Source: a virus
Direction: 5' to 3' (one strand)
IMG/VR virus record: IMGVR_UViG_3300042868_013845
Location: 18,877-82,876 of that record
DNA: 64,000 nt
Of the stretch, positions 1 through 7,600 are shown piece by piece. Position numbers and translations under genes: made by a program. Position 1 is the stretch's first letter. Each line of letters opens with the position of its first letter. Under the pieces are notes generated by a model. The model did not search any database. It was not told the origin of the DNA and saw nothing but the letters and a program-made list of their open reading frames with translations.

Positions 1-116
1 TCATCACTTGGCTCAGGCGTTAAAATCTTTGGAGGAGCTGGAGCTGGCATCATAATCTCAAGCTGACCAGTCAAGTTTTTCATTAACTCACTTTTATGGG
101 ATTGGTCGGTTTTCAT
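1..116 (-). CDS. N-terminal fragment of the gene after gp15, possibly small terminase gp16
   Basis: An ATG at 114-116 (minus) opens a frame that runs off the left edge of the window, giving about 38 residues (MKTDQSHKSELMKNL..., then a proline-rich stretch). The start overlaps the last 23 bases of the gp15-like gene, the usual tight packing of this block. In T4-like phages the gene after 13-14-15 is usually 16 (small terminase) or 3 (tail completion). Too little sequence is present to choose, so the name rests on position alone. Confidence 0.5.
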   Translation of the reverse strand, partial: MKTDQSHKSELMKNLTGQLEIMMPAPAPPKILTPEPSD

Positions 117-900
117 AAATTACAGGTATAGGAGGAAATTGTTCTCCAAAATATTCAATCTCAAAGCTTTCATCAAGAGATGTTTGATCCTCATAATGTG
201 CACGTGTTCGTGTTGACTCTAGGGGATTTGCACTAGACTCACTATCAATATCAAAATAGCTAACATCAACTGCGGTAATTAATCCACCTCCACTGAGATT
301 AACGGGTGAGCTAATGAATTTAACACGCACATCAAAGTCAAGTGTATAAATGACGGTTCGTCGACTATTTTCATAATCACCTTCATATGAGTCATCTTTG
401 TTAACAGCAGTTAGACTAACAGGTATATCAGTCAAACTATCGGGACCTTCTAGACCCTTTGCAGTAACACTATATGTTGGATTGAAATATGGCAGAATCT
501 GTTCAACAATTTGCATTGCTTCGTCATGACCACGACTTATAATGCTAAGACTAAAGTTTAAGATATATGGCACAGCTTGCCATATTTTAACATTATTGCC
601 ATCGCCATCCTGCTGTACAGTGCGATTCATACGATTAAGCTTTGTCTCTGTGTCGAGATTCATGCTTGTTATTTCAAAACTCATGCGAGGCAATTTGATA
701 CTAATAGCATCGCTTGGACCTTTAGCATTAATACGTGAGAGATAGCGTTCAATTGGTGCATAGGTTAATGGCACACGAACTGTACCAGAACCACCACCAT
801 TTTCGGCAGGACGTACAATCTTTATATCATTAAAAAGTGTGCCAAAAATAGCTACAGTCTTTTTAATGGTTTTATTATAATAATATTCGCGACTCATCAT
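94..900 (-). CDS. gp15: gp15-like proximal tail sheath stabilisation / tail completion protein
   Basis: This 268-residue protein has the opening typical of gp15 in exo-T-even phages: residues about 5-28 read YYYNKTIKKTVAIFGTLFND, followed by a VRVPLTYAPIERYLSR segment. T4 gp15 is 272 residues, forms a hexameric ring on the tail end and joins the tail to the gp13/gp14 neck. It follows the gp14-like gene by 3 bases and has no promoter of its own, so it should be read from the upstream neck transcript. Two adjacent ATG codons are possible starts. The match is from memory of the family, supported by the fixed 13-14-15 order. Confidence 0.85.
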   Translation of the reverse strand: MMSREYYYNKTIKKTVAIFGTLFNDIKIVRPAENGGGSGTVRVPLTYAPIERYLSRINAKGPSDAISIKLPRMSFEITSMNLDTETKLNRMNRTVQQDGDGNNVKIWQAVPYILNFSLSIISRGHDEAMQIVEQILPYFNPTYSVTAKGLEGPDSLTDIPVSLTAVNKDDSYEGDYENSRRTVIYTLDFDVRVKFISSPVNLSGGGLITAVDVSYFDIDSESSANPLESTRTRAHYEDQTSLDESFEIEYFGEQFPPIPVIYENRPIP

Positions 901-903
901 GGC

Positions 904-1824
904 TTAACTGGGCTCCCCAAATGGATTATCTTCAGAGAAATCAATAAAATCCTCTTCAATTGCTGTTTGTTTGAATTTGCTATTTTGGCTCATGCGATCA
1001 TTAGTGAATAGCAAATCATTATTGTCACCAATGACATAGCTATCTATAACTGTTGCAGTAGCACCTGATTTTGTGCCAGTAAAGACTGTGCCAACACCAA
1101 GTTGTGTGGGTGCACCGCTCATAAAGGTTGGCACACCAACAACTATTTGATTCTTATCTTCATCAAGTTTATATTTGTAGAATTTAACAAGACCGCTTGT
1201 TGTAAGATATGTGAATGTTAGACTTTCACCAGCAAGAAACTCACCAGTTGCAGTTGTAGAGTTATATTCAAAAATATTGCTATCGCTGTTATTATATTCA
1301 ATGCTGTCAATCTCGTGCACACCTGTGTTTATGTTTTGACTTTCATATTCGAAAAGTTCACATGTGAGTGTCCAGATCGGTGCATCCTTTAGTTGTAAAA
1401 AGGGTTTTTCATTTGCCACATATTTGATTTCAAATAGTTTCTTAATTGGACTAAGCGGAAAGAATATCAAATCGCCTTCAGTTGGTCGATTGTTATTAGC
1501 TGCCATGCCATAGCGCCCAACGTCTTGAGTCCAACGACGTTTGCTAACTATAAGATTCATTTGATCTCTTATCTCAAGACCAAATTTACCAAGTAACTTG
1601 CCATCACCCTCATAGCCATCAATACTTTCAACATACATTTCAATCTTAAAACTATGGCTGAAATTGCTTAGCAGATCTTCATTTAAGATATTATCCTTTG
1701 TTACAATATGACGTGGTATGTAATAGACGTCCGTGCCATAGATCTTAATAGCCTCAATGATTAAATTTTCATAGAGTTCCTTTTCTGATCTCTGACCATT
1801 CTGGAAATATTGATTAGTAGGCAT
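904..1824 (-). CDS. gp14: gp14-like neck protein
   Basis: A 306-residue protein (T4 gp14 is 256). The N-terminus contains IYGTDVYYIPR at about residues 28-38, a hallmark of gp14 in T4-like marine phages, followed by KFGLEIRDQMNLIVSKRRW. gp14 and gp13 form the head-tail neck that seals the packaged head. It begins 3 bases after the gp13-like stop and has neither a promoter nor a Shine-Dalgarno sequence, so translation is probably coupled. The middle part (about 170-260) is a divergent insertion relative to T4. Confidence 0.88.
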   Translation of the reverse strand: MPTNQYFQNGQRSEKELYENLIIEAIKIYGTDVYYIPRHIVTKDNILNEDLLSNFSHSFKIEMYVESIDGYEGDGKLLGKFGLEIRDQMNLIVSKRRWTQDVGRYGMAANNNRPTEGDLIFFPLSPIKKLFEIKYVANEKPFLQLKDAPIWTLTCELFEYESQNINTGVHEIDSIEYNNSDSNIFEYNSTTATGEFLAGESLTFTYLTTSGLVKFYKYKLDEDKNQIVVGVPTFMSGAPTQLGVGTVFTGTKSGATATVIDSYVIGDNNDLLFTNDRMSQNSKFKQTAIEEDFIDFSEDNPFGEPS

Positions 1825-1827
1825 AAT

Positions 1828-2577
1828 TTATCCAACAAAAAAGTCAACAGGATTGCTATAGAAAAGATCAAATCTTTCTTTAAGTTCTTTAAGATCTGTG
1901 ACAGCATCGTCATAAATCTGACGACCACTAATTGTCACACCACCTGGTAATTGCATGCCTTCAAACTTGCTAAGATTCTGACCCCATTGTTTTTTAATTA
2001 GCAGCGTTAATAGCTCTTTAAGAGCCATGTCATTATAAACATCTGGATAGCTATTAGGATCAACGCTTGTATAGCATTCAATAATAATAAAGTCACCAAC
2101 CTTTGTTTTATCTCGCAATAGACCATGAAATTCAATAGTGTCCATATGGCGAGCATAGCTTAATTGACCAGTATGACCAGTAATAATATTCTGCACAAGA
2201 CTAATATATTGACTTGTCATCTCATAGTTAATAATGCCGCCTGGATTTCTTAGGCCATATACGTCATTAAGAAACATCTGATATTTAGCACTAAACATAC
2301 TTGCGCTGCTAGTATCATTAAAACTAAGTATTCGTGTGACACTTAGTATATTCTCTGGCAAATTGCTAATCTTATTATTATCAAGATCAGGCTGAGTTAT
2401 CTCGTGTTTAAGTAATGTACGCACAACTGCATCACTATGATATTCTTGCCAGAATTGAATCGCTTCATCAATGCGATCTTCTAATTGATCATCATCAATA
2501 TTAATCTCCATAACTGGTGCACCGAGTGCTCGCAAACAATAGTCGGCCAGTTCTTGTCTTGTACTAGGTCTTGCCAT
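1828..2577 (-). CDS. gp13: gp13-like neck protein
   Basis: A 249-residue protein whose N-terminus contains CLRALGAPVMEINIDDDQ (about 14-31) and the acidic DRIDEAIQFWQEYH helix, strongly typical of gp13 in T4-like phages (T4 gp13 is 309 residues). It forms the neck with gp14 after DNA packaging. A late promoter element, CATAAATA at 2583-2590, ends only 5 nt before the ATG, so the mRNA should start at or next to the start codon. gp14 and gp15 follow 3 bases apart and probably share this transcript. Confidence 0.9.
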   Translation of the reverse strand: MARPSTRQELADYCLRALGAPVMEINIDDDQLEDRIDEAIQFWQEYHSDAVVRTLLKHEITQPDLDNNKISNLPENILSVTRILSFNDTSSASMFSAKYQMFLNDVYGLRNPGGIINYEMTSQYISLVQNIITGHTGQLSYARHMDTIEFHGLLRDKTKVGDFIIIECYTSVDPNSYPDVYNDMALKELLTLLIKKQWGQNLSKFEGMQLPGGVTISGRQIYDDAVTDLKELKERFDLFYSNPVDFFVG

Positions 2578-2582
2578 AAGAC

Positions 2583-2590
2583 TATTTATG
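2583..2590 (-). promoter_or_regulatory. T4-type late promoter for gp13
   Basis: Minus-strand CATAAATA, one mismatch from the T4 late consensus TATAAATA. Its last base is 5 nt from the gp13 ATG. Confidence 0.75.
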
Positions 2591-2592
2591 CC

Positions 2593-2907
2593 TTATTTAA
2601 TAAACTTTTCAGGATCTTTCTGAAACATTTTGCCAAGCTTAACAATGCCTGCAATGATCTCTGGTGTTATAACACCAATGATGCCATAGATAAGTGCTTT
2701 ATGAAAACTACTAAGATCAGTGTGCTCTAATATAGTCCAGGCAATACTAGTAGTAACACTCGCACTGAATACACGTTTAAGCTGTTCAAATAGACTTAGC
2801 TTAACAGTACTACTCATAAGACGAGCAGCCATGGCCGCCGCACCAATCAATGCGATAATCCAACCGCGCTCAACAAATTCTTTGGCCAAAGCTTTAATAT
2901 CTTCCAT
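2593..2907 (-). CDS. LydA-like holin (holin superfamily III)
   Basis: A 104-residue protein with a charged N-terminus (MEDIKALAKEF) and three hydrophobic stretches: about 15-32 (WIIALIGAAAMAARLM), about 50-60, and about 71-91 (ALIYGIIGVITPEIIAGIV). The C-terminus is basic (KLGKMFQKDPEKFIK). Length, topology and the VITPEI turn resemble the LydA/phage holin 3 family, which forms inner-membrane lesions at lysis. It is transcribed from its own late promoter, separately from the spanin cassette 60 kb away. A general small membrane protein is the main alternative. Confidence 0.7.
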   Translation of the reverse strand: MEDIKALAKEFVERGWIIALIGAAAMAARLMSSTVKLSLFEQLKRVFSASVTTSIAWTILEHTDLSSFHKALIYGIIGVITPEIIAGIVKLGKMFQKDPEKFIK

Positions 2908-2923
2908 ATAAATACTATTTATA
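2907..2923. promoter_or_regulatory. Back-to-back late promoters (divergent)
   Basis: TATAAATA occurs on the plus strand at 2907-2914 and on the minus strand at 2916-2923, one base apart, forming a near-palindrome. The minus element ends 8 nt before the holin ATG. The plus element would serve the small ORF at 2944 with a leader of about 20 nt. Confidence 0.7.
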
Positions 2924-2943
2924 AAAATAACAATATTAAGATT

Positions 2944-3111
2944 ATGAAACGTATATCTATCAATGACAATTACAAACAGCTATTCTGGAAACTCGGTTGT
3001 GGAACAGTTGAATATATCGAAATTTATAATGAGGATGGAGATAAACTATATTTTAAAGCCGGCTCAGGTCGGTTTCATATGTTAAGGGGGGAGCTAGCAG
3101 ATTATCAATAA
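2944..3111 (+). CDS. Small plus-strand ORF, 55 residues, unknown
   Basis: An ATG-started 55-codon frame (MKRISINDNYKQLFWKLGCG...) lies in the only real gap of the minus-strand morphogenesis block and is preceded by a plus-strand TATAAATA at 2907-2914. The peptide is mixed in composition with no membrane segment and no recognised domain. Its stop overlaps the end of the facing minus gene by 7 bases. The matching promoter and the clean fill of the gap argue that it is real; nothing in the sequence suggests a function. Confidence 0.45.
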   Translation: MKRISINDNYKQLFWKLGCGTVEYIEIYNEDGDKLYFKAGSGRFHMLRGELADYQ

Positions 3112-3473
3112 GCTAGCTCAATTTTTTTCCAGGCACGGCCACCATTCTCAGCAAAATCTGCTGGCACAACATAGTCAGTATCATAAAGAATATCTTCAAG
3201 AATAACTGGCACTAATTGATAAAACTCAAGTGCCGGAGTTGATCCTAATCCAGCTATTGCATTTAAAATGCTTATAACAGCATTTGTTGGAAACTCAGTG
3301 CTAATAATAGAACTTACACCAGATACAGTTGTTACTGCTAAGAAAAAAACAATCGGATATGCAAGCGGACTATAATCAATAGTATATGCTCCTAATTGGT
3401 TTAAAGCATTACGCGACTCGCTGAGAGTCGATGCTGTCATAAAATTATCAATATTTTGAGTTACTTGAGGCAT
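3105..3473 (-). CDS. Unknown small late (virion-associated?) protein
   Basis: A 122-residue protein I do not recognise. Residues about 16-27 (TLSESRNALNQL) resemble the short linker before adhesin repeats in phage fibres. A hydrophobic stretch follows at about 38-60 (PLAYPIVFFLAVTTVSGVSS), then an acidic C-terminal half. It has its own late promoter (CATAAATA, 3479-3486) 5 nt before the ATG and sits between fibre-type genes and the holin. A structural or fibre-accessory role is inferred from position only. Confidence 0.6.
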   Translation of the reverse strand: MPQVTQNIDNFMTASTLSESRNALNQLGAYTIDYSPLAYPIVFFLAVTTVSGVSSIISTEFPTNAVISILNAIAGLGSTPALEFYQLVPVILEDILYDTDYVVPADFAENGGRAWKKIELAY

Positions 3474-3478
3474 AATGT

Positions 3479-3486
3479 TATTTATG
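3479..3486 (-). promoter_or_regulatory. T4-type late promoter
   Basis: Minus-strand CATAAATA, 5 nt upstream of the ATG at 3471-3473. No Shine-Dalgarno sequence fits in the remaining gap. Confidence 0.72.
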
Positions 3487-3508
3487 TTTTTAATTTATTA
3501 GTAATTAC

Positions 3509-3934
3509 TTATGGAACTGCAGGATAATTTGTTGTCTTTACATATGCAGCGGTAATTTTTGCTGCAGAGAAACTATTATTCCAGGTTGTTGCCAACCAAG
3601 GATATTGCTCATAACTATAAGCTCGTGCAATTTCTCCAAGAGTCGTATTTAAATATAGCCAAACACCTGTTTCATATCTTACAACTTCATCACCGTAAAC
3701 ATATGTTTCATTGCCATATGGCGCATATCCAATAGGAGCCATTTTTCTCCAACTTTGACCACCGATAAATCCAGAATTTGGCTCACCTGGTGTATTATAC
3801 CATGGTCCGTCCATTAGTACCCACGCTGTAGCATCCGGTTCGGCAGCATTTGCAGGATTATCACTGCCAATTCCAAATGCACCCGAGCTAACATTATAGC
3901 CAGTTGAACTAGATTTTGTTGATCGTAATCGCAT
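3509..3934 (-). CDS. Unknown late protein, aromatic-rich, 141 residues
   Basis: A 141-residue protein rich in Gly, Asn, Trp and Tyr, e.g. WVLMDGPWYNTPGEPNSGF (about 38-56) and APYGNETYVYGDEVVRYETG. This composition suggests an extracellular beta-rich domain, as in phage fibre tips or decoration proteins. It starts 1 base after the stop of the next gene upstream in transcription and has no promoter, so it is probably co-transcribed with it. Function unknown; a role in host recognition is a guess from composition and neighbours. Confidence 0.6.
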   Translation of the reverse strand: MRLRSTKSSSTGYNVSSGAFGIGSDNPANAAEPDATAWVLMDGPWYNTPGEPNSGFIGGQSWRKMAPIGYAPYGNETYVYGDEVVRYETGVWLYLNTTLGEIARAYSYEQYPWLATTWNNSFSAAKITAAYVKTTNYPAVP

Positions 3935-3935
3935 C

Positions 3936-4247
3936 TTAGTCCAATTCGCTTACTTCAAGAACTGCATCAGAACCTCCCCCACGTATAATTGCAATTTGTG
4001 CATTAAGTGGTACACGTAGATCGAGACGTTCATCTTGTGCAATAAAATGACTTGCTGATGTTGCAGTTTGAGTTACTATACCAATAAGATAACGTACACT
4101 ACCACCTGTTGCACGAATACTAATACGTCGGCAAGTTGGTGTTAGAAAAGTATTTGAACTGCTTGCACCAGCTGTAAGCTGACGCGAAATAACAGGTTGA
4201 CCTAAAAGATCTCTAACAGCTTTTTGAAGATAGTCTAATGATTCCAT
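3936..4247 (-). CDS. Unknown conserved late protein, 103 residues
   Basis: A 103-residue protein with a regular beta-strand pattern (RRISIRATGGSVRYLIGI, then SHFIAQDERLDLRVP and IAIIRGGGSDAVLEVSEL). I recall similar short proteins next to tail-fibre genes in environmental T4-like phages, always without a known function. It has its own late promoter at 4254-4261, 6 nt before the ATG. A small virion protein is the likeliest reading. Confidence 0.65.
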   Translation of the reverse strand: MESLDYLQKAVRDLLGQPVISRQLTAGASSSNTFLTPTCRRISIRATGGSVRYLIGIVTQTATSASHFIAQDERLDLRVPLNAQIAIIRGGGSDAVLEVSELD

Positions 4248-4253
4248 ATATGC

Positions 4254-4261
4254 TATTTATA
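4254..4261 (-). promoter_or_regulatory. T4-type late promoter
   Basis: Minus-strand TATAAATA (perfect), 6 nt before the ATG at 4245-4247. Confidence 0.78.
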
Positions 4262-4264
4262 AAA

Positions 4265-4678
4265 TTATATCGGCTCACTCATATCTGGCAACGGAGGCTC
4301 TGGGTTTACAACCTCTTCAATTACTTGAGACTCAACAATAAGTTCAGGCTCAACTACAGGCTGTGTAATTACTACTACTCCATCATCAATACTAAATGCC
4401 TTTAATGCACCAGTTTTGCAAACAGGAGAAACACCATATCTTTGTAGAATAGAGTTAGTCATAGTCGCATAATATTCATGATCTTCAAACAGAGTTGCCA
4501 AATTGCCATCATCCAACAGCGCTTGTAAGAACTCTTGAAGTTCGTTATCAGGCTTAGACCAAAAGTCGGCATGAGCGCGATTAAGACATTCTGCAAATGA
4601 AATCAAAGAGCGTACACATGTATCTCCATGCGCCTCGACTGCTGCTAATTGTTTTTGTGTTTTAGTTGTTAGGTTCAT
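4265..4678 (-). CDS. Unknown protein with acidic proline-rich tail, 137 residues
   Basis: A 137-residue protein. The first 100 residues look alpha-helical (AVEAHGDTCVRSLISFAECL...). The last 35 or so are acidic, Pro/Val-rich and probably disordered (VVEPELIVESQVIEEVV). It begins 5 bases after the large fibre gene and probably depends on the fibre transcript. It could be a fibre chaperone or small attachment factor by position, but nothing in the sequence settles this. Confidence 0.55.
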   Translation of the reverse strand: MNLTTKTQKQLAAVEAHGDTCVRSLISFAECLNRAHADFWSKPDNELQEFLQALLDDGNLATLFEDHEYYATMTNSILQRYGVSPVCKTGALKAFSIDDGVVVITQPVVEPELIVESQVIEEVVNPEPPLPDMSEPI

Positions 4679-4683
4679 ATCTT

Positions 4684-7600
4684 TTAATCTATAAATGTTT
4701 GAAATGGGAAGTAATCTAATTGTCTTACATCAAATCTTGCTATTGTCGTAGTTGCTAGAGTATTAACACTATTTCCGTAAATATGAGTTCCAAAATAAAT
4801 GTTAGTAAATTTATCATTTAATGTTGATACTCCAGTCATTGTAATTGTTGGAGTTGATGGTGGTTTTGGTACATCTTTAGGATTGCCAAATGTAACTATA
4901 TCACCATTTCTATCGACGAATAATCTTAATTTATCAGTTGCCGCATTATAGTCAATGACTGCTTGAAAAAAGTTATTATATGAAGATATAATATTGCCCT
5001 TTGGAAAGCTTGTCCACGCTGAATAGGTAATCAATCCATTGTTCATATATCCAAGCCTAACTTTCAAATAGCCATCACTTGGATCAGCCCCAAAATCCAT
5101 AAATATGCAATTGTTTAATGCGGTAGGGCTATTAGCTAAGTTTATCGCAATAGGCACACCAGCTACATAAGCTTTTGTTAGAGCATTACTTATGACTAAG
5201 TTAAATCCACTTATAGGTCCATTTATAATGTTAGTGATTGTTGTTCCTCCTGTAATTCCGCGACCATATGCATAGGAGCTTAATACATTTTTTGCAATAA
5301 ATCCACAGCCCTGACCTGTTGCAGTAGCTGTCGCATTTTGATCAACATAAATTCTTTGATACCCAAAATAAAGAGCAACACCAGAACCAGAACTTGTAAT
5401 CATTTGATTCAATGTAATGGTTGTTCCAGATACAGACTGCACAGTTGTATTTTGTGGAATGCCTAGTCCACTTACAGTTTGACCTGCAATAATATTGTTT
5501 GCAACGCCAACGACGATTTGATTTGTTCCTGGTCCAGTCCATGTGCCAGTGGTAGTGGTAGGTGTTCCTGTTGCGTTATCACATCTTAAAACACTTAAAG
5601 CGGTAGCACTAACTGGAAAATTTGCACATGCTGCATAAAATGTAGTGCCATTTGCGTTGCTAATACTAGCATTTGTAGTAGTGAGAATAAAATACGGCTG
5701 ACCGCTCCACATATTAACAACACCTGTGCTTACAATGTTAGAGTTTATTTGTAAAGATGTAGCACCAATAGATGCCCCAACTGGGGTATTAAACGACTCT
5801 CTAGCATTTGGGCATTCTAATGTATAGTTTGCAACTAAGTTGCTTGTGCCGAGAACTACTCTTGCTATTTGATCAGGTGAAAATACAACAGTATGAGGAG
5901 TGGTTGGAGTAGATGAAGCTGCTTGTGTAGCAGTCACACTTGTGCCGCTGACTGCGCTTACATAAGTTTCTTCTGGAAAAGCGGAAGACCAAATTCTATG
6001 ACCTACTGAAATTGCATGATTAGAAGTAGAAATTGTAAAAGTAGTGCTGCCACTGGTAATATTATTTGATGTAAGCGTATTGTTAACCATTAAACTGTAA
6101 AAACCAAAAGAAACAGCAAAAGAAGATGGAATACTCCAAGAAGCTCCTTGACCTGGATTCGAAGTCATGCCAGTTTCACCAAATGAACCAGCCCTGCCTA
6201 TAGCAGAAGTTCCACATGCAACACTATACAACATTCCAGAGTTACCGCCCGAAGCACTAAAAGAAGTTCCAACGGCAGAGGAAAGGTTATATGGGATTCG
6301 ACGTTTTTGCCATACACTCCACATATCGTCTCTTGCACTTGTTTTTTGTGTAAGGATTCGAGTGTTGTCAGCAACTGAAAGAGTTTGGTTTGGTAATGAA
6401 TTAGTTGTACCAGATGCAGTTAAATCGCCTGTTATATTAAGCGAAGCTCCAGTTGCTGCTCCAATATTTGGCGTTACAAGTGTCGGCGTATTTGCAAAAA
6501 CTAATGCGCCTGTTCCCGTTTCATCTGTAACAGCAGCAGCTAAGTTCGCGCTTGTGGGAGTTGCAAGAAATGTTGCAACATTTGATGCTGGATTATAATT
6601 ACTAGTAATGATGGTTCCAGATGCACTTATGTTTCCAGATACTGTTAGTTTTTCAGCAGGTGATGTCGTACCAATCCCAACATTGCCACCATTAGCTTGC
6701 AAAGATAAGTTATAAAATACTACACTATCATTTCTACCAGCTTGTAACCACGACCACCCAGAACCATTAACTCCACCATATAACCCGTAAAGTCTATCTA
6801 CAGAAGTTATAGCAAACGCTCCAGTAGCACTACCATTTAAAGGAGTAGAATTATTTACTAATGGTGTAACCTGTAAATTAACACCTGGTGATGTTGTTCC
6901 AATGCCAACTTTACCAGCAGCAAAATTATGAACTGTTGTTGAAGCGTTACCATAATTGATTGTTGTAAAATATGTAGCCGCTCCTAGTGTTAATGAATTA
7001 GTTCCTTGAGTGAGAACTTGCTGTGCGTTTAAATATAATATGCTACCATTACATAGTATATTACCACTAATTTTAGCAGCTCCAACTACATCCAGTGTGT
7101 AGCCAGCTGTAGGTGTTATCGTACCAATACCGACACTGCCTGTATTTGAAATTACGGCTCTATCAATATTATTAGTTCTAAAAATAATACCATTATTTGT
7201 TGTAACATCTAATGCAACGTTTCCTAAGCCTGTATAGTTTGGTGTTATGTCAAATACAACACCGCTTCTGTCAAATCTTGATATTCCTTCACTAACGTGG
7301 AATTTTGTCGCAGGTGATGCAGTACCAATACCAACATTACCTCCATTTAAAAATGAATTACCATTTGTATTTAAAGCTAATTCTGGGGAACCTAATGACG
7401 TTCCATTTCTATAACCGTTCCAAACAAAATCACCTGCTCCATTTTGAGTGAATAATGAATTTGTATTTCCATTATCATTTTGTGTTTGTAAAAGCCAATT
7501 TACACTGTCATTATCATTTCTAATAACCAATTTAGCAGTACCTGGAGTTGCGGTTCCAATCCCAACTCTATTATTAGCGCTATCTACAAACAATGTATTT

